A stretch of DNA of 64,000 nucleotides from Paenibacillus sp. CF384 (GTDB lineage Bacteria; Bacillota; Bacilli; Paenibacillales; Paenibacillaceae): assembly GCF_900106745.1 (NCBI RefSeq), contig NZ_FNNV01000009.1, positions 124,001 to 188,000 of the forward strand. Direction: 5' to 3'. The notes beneath the pieces were generated by a model that did no database searches, was not told the DNA's origin, and was given only the letters and a program-made list of their open reading frames with translations. Below are positions 53,408 through 63,088 of this stretch, piece after piece (within the stretch, counting starts at the first letter, position 1; every line of letters starts with the position of its first letter). Position numbers and translations under genes: made by a program.

Positions 53408-54856
53408 ATGCTTACATTTGGGAATTTTTTTACTTATTTGATGGTCGTTAATATTCCACTTGCGATTGCGGTTATTTTCTTGGAGAGGCGTAACGTCGGC
53501 GTGACGTGGGCTTGGCTGATGGTGCTGCTCTTTCTGCCTGCGGTCGGATTCGTGGTGTACTTGGTTCTGGGGCAGAACCTGAGCAAGAAGAAGATTTATA
53601 AGCTGAACAAACGAACGAAGGAAACGATGAACGCGATGATCGAGAATCAGCGGCGGGAGTTTCGGGATAATCAGGTCGTGTTTAACGACGCGGCAGCTGC
53701 GAACTACGCCGATATGATCTACATGAATTTGACGAGTGGCTTCGCGTTGTACACGCAGAATAACAAGGTTGAAATTTACACAGACGGCAATGATAAATTC
53801 GGTGCGCTGTTCGACGACATTGAGCGGGCGAGCAGTCACATTCATCTTATGTACTACATCGTGCAGAACGACAAATTGGGAAATCGCCTGCTCGATGCGT
53901 TGTCCAGCAAAGCCAAACAAGGAGTCAAGGTCCGCTTTCTCGTCGATGACATCGGCTGCTCGCTGCTCCCGCGTCATTTCTTCGATCGGCTGCGGGCTGC
54001 GGGCGGAGAGGTTGCCTTCTTCTTCCCGTCGAAGATCCCTTATCTCAACATTCGCGTCAATTACCGCAATCATCGCAAGCTCGCGATAATCGATGGGCAA
54101 ATCGGTTATATCGGCGGCTTCAATATTGGCGATGAATATTTAGGGCAAGATGAGCGCTATGGCGCGTGGCGGGACTCGCATCTGCGCATTACCGGTCATG
54201 CGGTGCTCCAGATGCAGGCACATTACATGCTGGATTGGAATATGGCTTCATCGTCGCCGATTATGCGGGACGTGCTGGAGCTGTTCCCACCGACCGCCAA
54301 TACCGGAAACGCGGGCATTCAGATTGTGTCGAGCGGACCAGACCAGACGTTGGAGCAAATTAAGAACGCCTATATCAAAATGATCAATTCCGCGAAGGAA
54401 ACGATCTTTATTCAAACGCCTTATTTTATACCGGATGAGAGCTTATTAACCGCTTTGAAAATGGCCGTCTTATCCGGAATCGACGTTCGCATGATGCTGC
54501 CAAGCAAGCCGGATCACAAAATGGTGTATTGGGCGTCGTACTCGTATTTGGGGGATTTACTATGCGAAGGCATGAAATGCTACCTCTATGAGAAGGGGTT
54601 CCTGCATGCCAAAACGATCGTGGTGGATGGTCACGTCGCCTCGGTGGGGACAGCTAATGTGGACATTCGCAGCTTTAAATTGAATTTTGAAGTCAATGCG
54701 ATTCTTTATGATACCGAAACGGCCTCGCAGCTCAAACGTATTTTCGAAGATGACATGAAGGAAAGCTCTGAGCTGACTTATGAAGCCTATACGCAACGAT
54801 CGACGTTTCACAGATTCAGGGAATCCTGCGTACGGCTGTTATCGCCGATCTTATAG
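53408..54856 (+). CDS. cls: Cardiolipin synthase (phospholipase D superfamily)
   Basis: 482 residues. Two N-terminal TM helices (about 5-25 and 35-55) and two HKD motifs: NHRKLAIIDGQIGYIGGFNI (about 215) and HAKTIVVDGHVASVGTANVD (about 395). It joins two phosphatidylglycerol molecules into cardiolipin at the membrane. ATG 53408 has GAGGAGAGG 7 bp upstream; ATG 53402 is too close to it. The (p)ppGpp synthetase gene follows after 39 bp, so the two are probably co-transcribed. Confidence 0.92.
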   Translation: MLTFGNFFTYLMVVNIPLAIAVIFLERRNVGVTWAWLMVLLFLPAVGFVVYLVLGQNLSKKKIYKLNKRTKETMNAMIENQRREFRDNQVVFNDAAAANYADMIYMNLTSGFALYTQNNKVEIYTDGNDKFGALFDDIERASSHIHLMYYIVQNDKLGNRLLDALSSKAKQGVKVRFLVDDIGCSLLPRHFFDRLRAAGGEVAFFFPSKIPYLNIRVNYRNHRKLAIIDGQIGYIGGFNIGDEYLGQDERYGAWRDSHLRITGHAVLQMQAHYMLDWNMASSSPIMRDVLELFPPTANTGNAGIQIVSSGPDQTLEQIKNAYIKMINSAKETIFIQTPYFIPDESLLTALKMAVLSGIDVRMMLPSKPDHKMVYWASYSYLGDLLCEGMKCYLYEKGFLHAKTIVVDGHVASVGTANVDIRSFKLNFEVNAILYDTETASQLKRIFEDDMKESSELTYEAYTQRSTFHRFRESCVRLLSPIL

Positions 54857-54895
54857 TGGGTAATACAGATGAGAGCATCAAGGAGTGTGAGAGAG

Positions 54896-55723
54896 ATGAT
54901 GGACAAGCAAATGGTCATGGAATGGGCCAAAATGCTGATGAGCTATAAGTTTGCACTGGATGAAATAAGCACGAAACTGACCATTCTCAATGAGGAACTG
55001 CAATTTGTTCAGCATTACAACCCCATCGAGCATGTGAAAACACGGATCAAATCGCCTGAGAGTATTGTGGAGAAACTGCAGCGCAAAGGCGTGGAAGTGT
55101 CTAAAGAAAATGCGGCTGCTCATATCCGGGATATCGCCGGCGTACGGGTGATATGCTCGTTCACAACTGACGTATACCGCGTCTACGATATGATTCTCAG
55201 ACAAGGTGATGTCAAGGTGATCGAGGTGAAGGATTACATAAAAGATCCGAAGCCAAACGGGTATCAAAGCTTGCATATGATCATTGAAATTCCGGTTTTC
55301 CTATCGGACCGCATTGAGCACGTGAAAGTGGAAATTCAGCTGCGGACCATTGCGATGGATTTCTGGGCCAGCTTGGAGCACAAGATCTATTATCAATTTC
55401 ATGATGACATGCCGGAGTCCATTCGCGATCAACTGAAGGAAACGGCCGACATGATCGGTGCGCTCGATAAACGGATGCTTGGCTTGAAAGAGGAAGTACA
55501 GCGCTTTAGTGATAGTGCTCTGCAAACCACGGCATCTTCACTCACCTTGGCACCACCTGCACCACCAGCGCCCAAAAGAGTACTGAAACCTGCACCTGTG
55601 GCAGCACTTTCGCCTAAACCGTCTCCTGCTGCTCTTGCAACTCAAGCAGCGACGGCAGCACAATCGCCTGAACCTTCGCCACCGGCACAGTCATCGCCGA
55701 CGCCGGCCACGAATCTAAAGTAA
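54896..55723 (+). CDS. ywaC: Small alarmone synthetase (YwaC/RelP type) with Ala/Pro-rich tail
   Basis: 275 residues. The core (about 1-205) has HYNPIEHVKTRIKSPESIVEKL, AAHIRDIAGVRVICSF, PNGYQSLHM and EIQLRTIAMDFWASLEHKIYY, read here as separate family blocks of RelA/SpoT synthetases that make (p)ppGpp; no hydrolase or TGS domain, so it is a stand-alone synthetase. ATG 54896 lies 10 bp after AAGGAG. After about residue 210 comes a low-complexity Pro/Ala/Ser tail of about 60 residues that is not part of the usual enzyme. Downstream of cls; a strong terminator follows. Confidence 0.88.
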   Translation: MMDKQMVMEWAKMLMSYKFALDEISTKLTILNEELQFVQHYNPIEHVKTRIKSPESIVEKLQRKGVEVSKENAAAHIRDIAGVRVICSFTTDVYRVYDMILRQGDVKVIEVKDYIKDPKPNGYQSLHMIIEIPVFLSDRIEHVKVEIQLRTIAMDFWASLEHKIYYQFHDDMPESIRDQLKETADMIGALDKRMLGLKEEVQRFSDSALQTTASSLTLAPPAPPAPKRVLKPAPVAALSPKPSPAALATQAATAAQSPEPSPPAQSSPTPATNLK

Positions 55724-55747
55724 TCGAGGAAATCAAGAAATATCAGG

Positions 55748-55779
55748 CAAGCGGTCCCTACGGGATCGCTTGTTTTTTT
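55748..55779 (+). terminator. Rho-independent terminator
   Basis: CAAGCGGTCCC (55748-55758) pairs with GGGATCGCTTG (55762-55772), then T7. It ends the cls-ywaC transcript. Confidence 0.88.
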
Positions 55780-55786
55780 CTAAACT

Positions 55787-55802
55787 GTTGAAAGCTTTCA
55801 AC
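55787..55802. promoter_or_regulatory. Perfect 16-bp palindrome upstream of the HAEG-repeat gene
   Basis: GTTGAAAGCTTTCAAC, about 120 bp before the TTG start. It resembles a cre site without the central CG, so CcpA is doubtful; an unknown dimeric regulator is possible. Confidence 0.35.
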
Positions 55803-55922
55803 GAATGAACCCGAGAAATGGGTTAAAAGTGTCCAAGCTGTACCAAGCATTTTACATAAAATGGTAGGTGGGAACATGCTTGCAGAGCTTATCCATATTT
55901 TTAGTGTGAAGGAGTGAAGAAA

Positions 55923-57440
55923 TTGGCAGAAGATTGCAATCAAAATCCTACCGGGGAATGCTCGGAAGCAGAAGGCCGGGATACGACCGCAAGCGGAACG
56001 GCGTCTCACGCCGAAGGCTACCAAACCAGCGCGAGCGCGGATGCTTCCCATGCGGAAGGCAGCTCGACGATCGCCGGGGGCAGCGCCTCCCATGCCGAAG
56101 GCTATCAGACAGGAACAACGGCGGATAGTGCCCATGCCGAAGGCACTTTTACCACCGCCAGCGGAGTCGCCTCCCATGCGGAAGGCAGCCAAACAGTAGC
56201 TGACGGTGATGTCTCTCATGCGGAAGGAAATCGGACTACGTCGAATGGATTAGCTTCCCATGCGGAAGGGATCTTATCGACGGCGAACGGATCAGCTTCC
56301 CATGCGGAAGGGAGACAAACGTCGGCGAATGGCGAAGGTTCCCATACGGAAGGGTTACAAACGAATGCGAGTGGGGCAATGGCTCATGCTGAGGGGAGCT
56401 TTACTTCGGCGGGTGGAGAAGCTTCTCACGCAGAAGGCTACCAGACGGTGAGCAGCAATCTTACCGCGCATGCGGAAGGATTCATGTCTGCGGCAAGCGG
56501 TGTCGCGGCGCATGCGGAAGGAATTGCGTCGATAGCGTCGGCAGCCGCTACCCATGCGGAAGGCAGAGCGTCGCAAGCGCTTGGGATGAATTCGCATGCC
56601 GAAGGATTTATGACGAGAGCGAGCGGGTTGAACGCCCATGCCCAAGGAGAAAGTACGGTTGCTTCCGGGCAAGCTTCCCATGCCGAGGGCTCTCATACAC
56701 AAGCGTTAGGTCCCGGCTCTCATGCAGAAGGTGTCGGTACGATCGTTGAGGCAGCACACACCGGAGCCCATATTATGGGTCAGATTGGAAGAACGAGGTT
56801 TCCTTACTCTTGGCATCTGGCAAACGGGCTGCTTGACGGACCTACCTTGAACTCGGCGGTAATCGAAGGGGCGACGGGCAACTTGTATCTCGACGGTACG
56901 GTTATTTCTCCGAATGCCGCAGATTATGCAGAGATGTTCGAAACATCGGATGGACAATCGATCGACGTGGGTTATTTTGTTACCTTTGATGGGGCTGGTG
57001 CGAAGATTCGGAAGGCCAATGATTCGGACCCTTACATTCTTGGCATTATCAGCGCCAGACCGGCCATGCTTGCCGACTCCAGCGATTTGCGGTGGCATAA
57101 GCTATTCGTTACCGATGAATGGGGACGCATTCAATACCGTGAGGTGACCGTTCCCGAGGAGAAAGACAGCGAGGGAACTGTTATTCGTTCAGCCGTTGTG
57201 AAGAAAGAACCGATCCTGAATCCGGATTGGGATTCATCGATGAGTTATATCCCGCGTTTACAAAGACCTGAGTGGGTGGCTGTCGGTATCGTCGGCAAGC
57301 TCCTTATTCGCGATGACGGAACTTGTCAGGCAGGTGGTTATTGCATGCCAAACGCGGACGGTATGGCAACAAATTCGGATGCAGGTTATCGAGTGATGGA
57401 GCGGACAGGCGCGAATCAAATCAAGATCTTCGTGAAATAG
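55923..57440 (+). CDS. HAEG-repeat beta-roll protein with peptidase-G2-like C-terminus
   Basis: 505 residues, no signal peptide seen. About 19 consecutive 14-residue repeats (consensus S-H-A-E-G-x-x-T-x-A-S-G-x-A, residues about 13-280) should form a left-handed beta-roll like YadA heads. The C-terminal 220 residues (NLYLDGTVISPNAADYAEMFE, then ILGIISARPA and WVAVGIVGKL, all parts of the family) match the autoproteolytic peptidase G2/IMC domain known from Bacillus phage appendages and some chromosomal proteins. TTG 55923 lies 7 bp after GAAGGAG. Not in a prophage here. It may be a spore or cell-surface fibre. Autoproteolysis is known for the domain, not shown here. Confidence 0.82.
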   Translation: MAEDCNQNPTGECSEAEGRDTTASGTASHAEGYQTSASADASHAEGSSTIAGGSASHAEGYQTGTTADSAHAEGTFTTASGVASHAEGSQTVADGDVSHAEGNRTTSNGLASHAEGILSTANGSASHAEGRQTSANGEGSHTEGLQTNASGAMAHAEGSFTSAGGEASHAEGYQTVSSNLTAHAEGFMSAASGVAAHAEGIASIASAAATHAEGRASQALGMNSHAEGFMTRASGLNAHAQGESTVASGQASHAEGSHTQALGPGSHAEGVGTIVEAAHTGAHIMGQIGRTRFPYSWHLANGLLDGPTLNSAVIEGATGNLYLDGTVISPNAADYAEMFETSDGQSIDVGYFVTFDGAGAKIRKANDSDPYILGIISARPAMLADSSDLRWHKLFVTDEWGRIQYREVTVPEEKDSEGTVIRSAVVKKEPILNPDWDSSMSYIPRLQRPEWVAVGIVGKLLIRDDGTCQAGGYCMPNADGMATNSDAGYRVMERTGANQIKIFVK

Positions 57441-57479
57441 CATCGTGAAATAGCATGACGGAACACTAATAAATTCGCA

Positions 57480-57513
57480 GAGGCGTGACCTTCCAAAGGT
57501 CGCGCCTTCTTTG
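57480..57513 (+). terminator. Rho-independent terminator
   Basis: AGGCGTGACCT (57481-57491) pairs with AGGTCGCGCCT (57497-57507) with one G-T pair, then TCTTTGT. Confidence 0.7.
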
Positions 57514-57667
57514 TGGACCTGTACGCGAAGCTCCCTAAAATGTCACAAAGTGTTCCGAAATCACTAATTATTACATGAAAAATGGAACAAATATTACCTG
57601 TTCTTTATCATTTCGATTGATTAGAATGGAGAATATGCTTGCGAGCATCCGCAACAAGCTACTATTT

Positions 57668-57681
57668 TGAAAACGCTTCCA
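57668..57681. promoter_or_regulatory. cre-like catabolite-control site
   Basis: TTGAAAACGCTTCCA (57667-57681) fits the CcpA consensus WTGAAARCGYTTWCWN with one mismatch. It lies about 40 bp before the YesM-type kinase gene, where CcpA binding would repress it during growth on preferred sugars. Confidence 0.65.
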
Positions 57682-57721
57682 GTAAATTGAAAGCTCCTAT
57701 ATAGAAGGGAAGGCTCCAGCT

Positions 57722-59515
57722 ATGTTCCGATTCCTAATCCGCAGCATGAATGATATGAAGCTGAGAACAAAGCTTATTTTATCCTGTATCGTCGTTGTTT
57801 TCGTACCCGTTATGATGGTCGGGGTCTTCCTGACAAGTGAGCTGCGGCATATGGCGCTGGAGAATGCACTTGAACAGACAGCTGCGAACGTGGAGCGGGT
57901 GAAGAAACGAACGGCCGAGGTGATCAACGTCTCGAATGATATTTCCTATCGGATGTCCAATGACAGCCGGCTCGCGGGACTCGCGAATGGCCAATACGAG
58001 ACGGTCTACGACGTCGTGAAGGCTTACAAGGATTATCCGGACATTAAGGAATATATCCGTTTGTACAAAGAGATAACCAATATTCGTTTCTATATCAATA
58101 ATAAGACGCTGCTCGATAACTGGGAATTCATTCAGCCGACGACTTCGATTATCCGGACGAAATGGTATCAAACCGCGATTAACAGCAGTGGACTGATCGG
58201 TTGGAACTACATCGAGGATGAACGCGATCATCAACGCTATTTGAGCCTTATTCGCAAAATCGATTTCCTTAGTCAGCATAACATTGGCGTACTCGTAATC
58301 AATGTGAACGGGCGCATGCTCGATTCGATTCTGAACCAAGAAACGTTCGAGACGATGATCGTGGCGGAGGATAATCATATCGTATCTGCCAATCGACCGA
58401 ATCGAGTAGGAAAGACGCTGGCTGAAATCTCGTTTGATCCGAACGTCATCGATAAGCAAAGCGGGAGATTCCAAGCGATTGTGGATGGAAAATCATCTCA
58501 AATCCAAATCGAACAGCTTGTTCCGGCTTCAAGCTTGAACGGGCTTCGCGTCATCTCGGTATTCTCCATCGACAGCATCGTGAAGGACGCCAATCAAATT
58601 ATTGTGCTGGCGCTGACAGTCGTTGCGCTTAGTCTCGTAGTGGCAATCGGCTTGATCTATGGCTTTGCTACGTTTCTCTCGAATCGACTGCTGCGTCTCA
58701 GCAAACACATCACGAAGGTAGCGACCGGTAACCTCGATATTGCGCTCGAAATTGACGGCAAGGACGAGATTGGGCAGCTGTCCAGACAGTTCAATGCCAT
58801 GGTGGTCAGCATTAACGAGCTCCTCATCGAAGTACAGGAAACGAACAAGCAGAAGGTACAAATTCAATCGAAGCAAAACGAGATCAAATTCAAAATGATG
58901 GCCAGTCAAATCAATCCCCATTTCTTATTCAATGCGCTTGAATCCATCCGGATGAAGGCACATTTGAAGGGGGAGAAGGAGATTTCGAATGTCGTCAGGC
59001 TTCTGGGCAAAATGATGCGCAAAAATCTCGAAGCCGGCAATCGAACCGTCATGCTGCGCAATGAAATCGATATGGTTCGCTGTTATTTGGACATCCAGAA
59101 ATTCAGATATGAAGATCGGTTAATGTACGAGCTGCTCGTTGACCCCGCGGCGGAGCAGGCACCGATTCTTCCGCTTATCATTCAGCCTTTGGTGGAGAAT
59201 GCCGTCATTCATGGCCTTGAGAATAGGGAAGAAGGCGGGATCGTTCGCGTGAAAGCCGAATTGCAGGGGGACATGATTCACGTGGAAGTCATTGATAATG
59301 GCGAAGGCATGGCGCGCGAGAGGCTGGAAGAGGTGTATGGAACGTTCGGCGATCAAGAGGATGGGGAAGGCAACCGCATCGGTCTTCGAAATGTCCATAT
59401 GCGTTTGAAGCTCCTCTATGGCAGCGAGTATGGACTCGATATTTGGAGCGAGCCGGGCATTGGTACCAGAGTGCAATTTACGATTCCTATTGGAGGCGAG
59501 TCTGCTTATGTATAA
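57722..59515 (+). CDS. Sensor histidine kinase, YesM type
   Basis: 597 residues. TM helix (about 17-38), extracellular domain, TM helix (about 290-315), HAMP (about 320-375), His_kinase domain with the phospho-acceptor in ASQINPHFLFNALESIR (about residue 400) and ATPase motifs DNGEGMARERL and GIGTRVQFTI. It overlaps the regulator gene by 8 bp. Different from the first YesM-type kinase; it sits before two permeases and a lipoprotein, so it probably senses a different sugar. Confidence 0.93.
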   Translation: MFRFLIRSMNDMKLRTKLILSCIVVVFVPVMMVGVFLTSELRHMALENALEQTAANVERVKKRTAEVINVSNDISYRMSNDSRLAGLANGQYETVYDVVKAYKDYPDIKEYIRLYKEITNIRFYINNKTLLDNWEFIQPTTSIIRTKWYQTAINSSGLIGWNYIEDERDHQRYLSLIRKIDFLSQHNIGVLVINVNGRMLDSILNQETFETMIVAEDNHIVSANRPNRVGKTLAEISFDPNVIDKQSGRFQAIVDGKSSQIQIEQLVPASSLNGLRVISVFSIDSIVKDANQIIVLALTVVALSLVVAIGLIYGFATFLSNRLLRLSKHITKVATGNLDIALEIDGKDEIGQLSRQFNAMVVSINELLIEVQETNKQKVQIQSKQNEIKFKMMASQINPHFLFNALESIRMKAHLKGEKEISNVVRLLGKMMRKNLEAGNRTVMLRNEIDMVRCYLDIQKFRYEDRLMYELLVDPAAEQAPILPLIIQPLVENAVIHGLENREEGGIVRVKAELQGDMIHVEVIDNGEGMARERLEEVYGTFGDQEDGEGNRIGLRNVHMRLKLLYGSEYGLDIWSEPGIGTRVQFTIPIGGESAYV

Positions 59516-61073
59516 AGTGCTCATTACAGATGATGAACCTACGATCCGCGAAGGCTTAAGAACGCTTATTGACTGGAATGGACTTGGCTATGAAGTAGTG
59601 GATACCGCAGCGAACGGGAAGGATGCGCTTGTCAAATACGATCGGCATAAACCGGATCTGATGATCGTGGATATTCGAATGCCCGGAATGAGCGGGCTGG
59701 AGTTGATTGAGCACTTGAGGAAAAACGAACAGACCGTTCATGTATTAATCTTGAGCGGCTACGCGGACTTTGATTATGCGAAGAAGGCGATTGCGCTGGA
59801 TACGGACGGTTATCTGCTCAAGCCGGTCGACGAGGACGAGTTGGCCGATTACTTGAACAGGCTGCACGTCACACTAACGCGAGAATCCGCGGAGAAGCTC
59901 AAGAACGAGTTGAAGGAAGTGTGGAATCGCGAGCGAGTCGTGCAGTCCTATTTGACTTCGGGCACTCAGATGCCGACTGTCTTACAAGCGCAAGAATTGG
60001 CGGATGCTGAGCTGAATTGGGACAGCTATTCCGTCGTGCTCTTGAAATTGCAAGGCAAGGAACATGAAATCGAGCACGGGCAGTTGATGAAGCTGAAGGG
60101 GCTATTCGTTCAAGAGTTCGAGGAGAAGGGCGTCGGCGTTGTGTTTACGCTAGATTCCTTTATCGGGCTGCTTGTGAAGAAGGACCTACGGATTGAACAG
60201 AAGCGACAAGCACTATACAAAGACATAACAGCACTCTTGTCCCAGGAGGATTTCGTAATTACAGCAGCAGCTGCAGGATCAAGCGTGAGTCGATTAGAGG
60301 AGATCAGCAGCTCCTACGAGGAAGCTGCGAAGTACGTGAGTATGCGATTCTTCTATGCCGGCGATCAGCTTATTACGGCGGAAACAGCCCCGATTGCAGA
60401 GTCTGCTCCGCTTATCGACGCATCGGCTGAGGACAACGCGATCGATTGCGCGGAAACGGCGGGTCAGCTTTATTTTGCCATAGATATCGGGAATGCGAAG
60501 GCTATTGAGGAAATGGTTTCGGAGAAGGGAAGATGGCTGCTGGCGCGCGGCAGCTCGGAGCAAGCGATTAAGGCCGTGCTTGCAGAAATCGTGACCAGCG
60601 TAATCAGCAAGCTATCACAGCATGATCCCGATATGCAGACAAGAGGCGGCCAGCTGTCCGCTAGCATTCATGCGATCTTCGAACAAACGCGCTACATCGA
60701 GATGGAGCAGCATGTCATTGCTTTTCTGCAAGGATTAAAGCCGGAATCGTCAACCGTAGGGACGGATAAACAAATCAAAAAGATGCTTGATTTGATTCAG
60801 CGCAATTATGTGGAGAATTTGAAGCTGGATACGCTGGCAGCCGTTTTTAATTACAACAGTGCGTATCTAGGCAAGCTGTTCAAGAACGAAACAGGCGAAT
60901 ATTTCAACACCTATCTGGATAAAGTTCGGGTCGAGAAAGCGAAGGAATTGCTTAGCCAAGGGATGAAAGTCTACCTGGTTGCCGAGAAAGTCGGCTACTC
61001 CAACGTCGATTATTTTCATAGCAAATTTAGAAAATACGTAGGCAGCTCTCCTTCGGCATATCGGAAAATGTGA
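59508..61073 (+). CDS. Response regulator, YesN type
   Basis: 521 residues. The receiver has Asp55 in MIVDIRMPGMSG. A long middle region (about 130-420) is followed by an AraC double HTH with AVFNYNSAYLGKLFKNETG and VAEKVGYSNVDYFHSKFRKY. ATG 59508 is used: GGAGGCGAG is 7 bp upstream, while the earlier in-frame ATG 59418 lies inside the kinase gene without a site. It likely activates the transporter genes that start 91 bp later. Confidence 0.93.
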   Translation: MYKVLITDDEPTIREGLRTLIDWNGLGYEVVDTAANGKDALVKYDRHKPDLMIVDIRMPGMSGLELIEHLRKNEQTVHVLILSGYADFDYAKKAIALDTDGYLLKPVDEDELADYLNRLHVTLTRESAEKLKNELKEVWNRERVVQSYLTSGTQMPTVLQAQELADAELNWDSYSVVLLKLQGKEHEIEHGQLMKLKGLFVQEFEEKGVGVVFTLDSFIGLLVKKDLRIEQKRQALYKDITALLSQEDFVITAAAAGSSVSRLEEISSSYEEAAKYVSMRFFYAGDQLITAETAPIAESAPLIDASAEDNAIDCAETAGQLYFAIDIGNAKAIEEMVSEKGRWLLARGSSEQAIKAVLAEIVTSVISKLSQHDPDMQTRGGQLSASIHAIFEQTRYIEMEQHVIAFLQGLKPESSTVGTDKQIKKMLDLIQRNYVENLKLDTLAAVFNYNSAYLGKLFKNETGEYFNTYLDKVRVEKAKELLSQGMKVYLVAEKVGYSNVDYFHSKFRKYVGSSPSAYRKM

Positions 61074-61110
61074 GATTTTTATATGATTTTGAGCAAAATT
61101 GTTAGGGTAC

Positions 61111-61124
61111 TGAAAGCGCTTTAT
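61111..61124. promoter_or_regulatory. cre-like site before the permease genes
   Basis: TGAAAGCGCTTTAT matches the CcpA core TGAAARCGYTTW, with mismatches only in the last positions. It lies 41 bp before ATG 61165. Confidence 0.5.
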
Positions 61125-61164
61125 TTAATTTATCATTAGATTCATCAGCAAGGAGGAATTGCTT

Positions 61165-62088
61165 ATGAACTACCGAAAGCCGCGTTTCTGGCACACATTT
61201 ATGCAACAGAAATACTTGTATCTCATGTCTCTTCCCTTTATAGCGTGGGTGTTCGTATTCAGCTATTTGCCGCTCTGGGGATGGACGATGGCGTTCCAGA
61301 AATTCAAGCCTGCCAAATCGTTTTTCGAACAAGACTGGGTAGGGTTGCAGTATTTCAAGGAGCTGTTCCAAGACGATTCGTTCTACCAGGCGCTGCGCAA
61401 TACGCTGGCGATGAGCGTAATGGGATTGGTTGCAGGATTTGCGATCCCGATCATCTTTGCCATCTTGCTTAATGAAGTTCGCATTCAAGTGTTCAAACGT
61501 TTCGTTCAAACGATTTCGTACTTGCCGCATTTCGTCTCTTGGGTCGTAGCAGCAGGGATCGTAACGAAGATGCTCTCCACCGATAACGGTGCAGTGAACG
61601 ATCTGCTGGTCGGTCTTCACATCATCAGCGAACCGATTCAGTTCTCAGCCAAAGGCAATTTGTTCTGGGGAATCGTGACCGCCTCTGATGTATGGAAAGA
61701 AACCGGATGGAACACGATTATCTATCTGGCTGCGATTGCCGGTATTGGACCGGAGTTGTATGAGGCAGCAAGAGTGGATGGCGCGAGCAGACTGCAGCAG
61801 GTTTGGAACATTACACTGCCGGGTATTCGCTCCACGATCATCATTTTGGTTATCATCTCGATCGGTCACTTGATCAGCATCGGCTTCGAGAAACAATTCT
61901 TGCTCGGCAACAATCTAGTCCGCGATTACTCACAAACGCTTGATTTGTATGCGCTTAACTACGGGTTAGGCATGGGACGATACTCATTCGGTACCGCGAT
62001 TAACATCTTCAACTCTGTCGTCAGTGTTATCTTGCTCTTCACGGCTAACGGTATCTTCAAGAAAATTACGAAAGAAAGCATCATTTAG
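61165..62088 (+). CDS. Carbohydrate ABC transporter permease, LplB type
   Basis: 307 residues, six helices. EAA loop EAARVDGASRLQQV followed by WNITLPGIRSTI (about 195-220). AAGGAGGAAT is 9 bp before ATG 61165; the TTG at 61159 is closer and less likely. First transporter gene after the YesMN pair. Confidence 0.93.
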   Translation: MNYRKPRFWHTFMQQKYLYLMSLPFIAWVFVFSYLPLWGWTMAFQKFKPAKSFFEQDWVGLQYFKELFQDDSFYQALRNTLAMSVMGLVAGFAIPIIFAILLNEVRIQVFKRFVQTISYLPHFVSWVVAAGIVTKMLSTDNGAVNDLLVGLHIISEPIQFSAKGNLFWGIVTASDVWKETGWNTIIYLAAIAGIGPELYEAARVDGASRLQQVWNITLPGIRSTIIILVIISIGHLISIGFEKQFLLGNNLVRDYSQTLDLYALNYGLGMGRYSFGTAINIFNSVVSVILLFTANGIFKKITKESII

Positions 62089-62099
62089 GAGGCTGCCAA

Positions 62100-63005
62100 A
62101 TGGAAACACGTTCAATATCCAGCGGTACGCCTTGGTCTGACCGCATCTTCGATATCGTTGTCTACGCATCAATCGTCATTGTTACTATCGCAACACTGTA
62201 TCCGTTTCTAAATGTTCTCGCGATCTCGCTGAATGATTCAACTGACAGTGTACGCGGCGGAATCACCATCTTCCCGCGGCAATTCACACTGAAGAATTAC
62301 GAGACCATATTTGCCTTCTCCGGCTTAATTACGGGGCTCAAAATATCCATCCTGCGAACCGTAATCGGCACACTGCTAGGTCTCGTCAGCGCTTCCATGC
62401 TGGCGTTCACGCTAAGCCGGGTCGACTTCCAAGGACGGAAATTCGTATCCACGTTCTTGGCACTTACGATGTATGTATCCGGCGGATTGATTCCGTTCTA
62501 CATCTTGATCAAGGATCTTCATATGATGGGTACCTTCGCCGTCTACGTGCTGCCCGGACTTGTTAGCGCATTCAATGTCTTCGTTATTCGGTCCTTTATC
62601 GATGGGATTCCATATGCACTGCAAGAATCAGCCAAGCTTGATGGCGCTAATGATTTCACCATTTACTGGCGTGTCATTCTGCCGCTGACGAAGCCGGCAC
62701 TTGCCACGATTGCCTTGTTCCTTGCAGTCGGACAGTGGAACTCCTGGTTCGATACGTATCTGTACAACGGTTCAAAGGATCATTTGACAACGCTTCAATA
62801 CGAGCTCATGAAGGTCATTCAGAGCACGACAACGAACGTCGATAATTTCCGCGGCCGCAACATGGTCGAGGTCATGGCGCAGATTTCACCTGAATCCGTT
62901 AAGATGGCCATTACGATTATCGTTACGGTTCCGATCCTGATCGTGTATCCATTCTTGCAGAGCTATTTTGTCAAAGGGATGACGCTTGGTGCGGTAAAAA
63001 GCTAA
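62100..63005 (+). CDS. Carbohydrate ABC transporter permease, LplC type
   Basis: 301 residues, six helices. EAA-type loop ALQESAKLDGANDFTIYWR followed by VILPLTKPALAT (about 178-205). The tail QSYFVKGMTLGAVKS is nearly that of the permease at 6509. AGGAGG lies 8-9 bp before the ATG. It is 11 bp after the first permease. Confidence 0.93.
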   Translation: METRSISSGTPWSDRIFDIVVYASIVIVTIATLYPFLNVLAISLNDSTDSVRGGITIFPRQFTLKNYETIFAFSGLITGLKISILRTVIGTLLGLVSASMLAFTLSRVDFQGRKFVSTFLALTMYVSGGLIPFYILIKDLHMMGTFAVYVLPGLVSAFNVFVIRSFIDGIPYALQESAKLDGANDFTIYWRVILPLTKPALATIALFLAVGQWNSWFDTYLYNGSKDHLTTLQYELMKVIQSTTTNVDNFRGRNMVEVMAQISPESVKMAITIIVTVPILIVYPFLQSYFVKGMTLGAVKS

Positions 63006-63088
63006 CTCGCTTCGATCACCAAACTTTGGTATTAGCAGGTTTCCTGTTTATACAATATAATTTTTACCATAATGGGAGGGTTTGCAAC

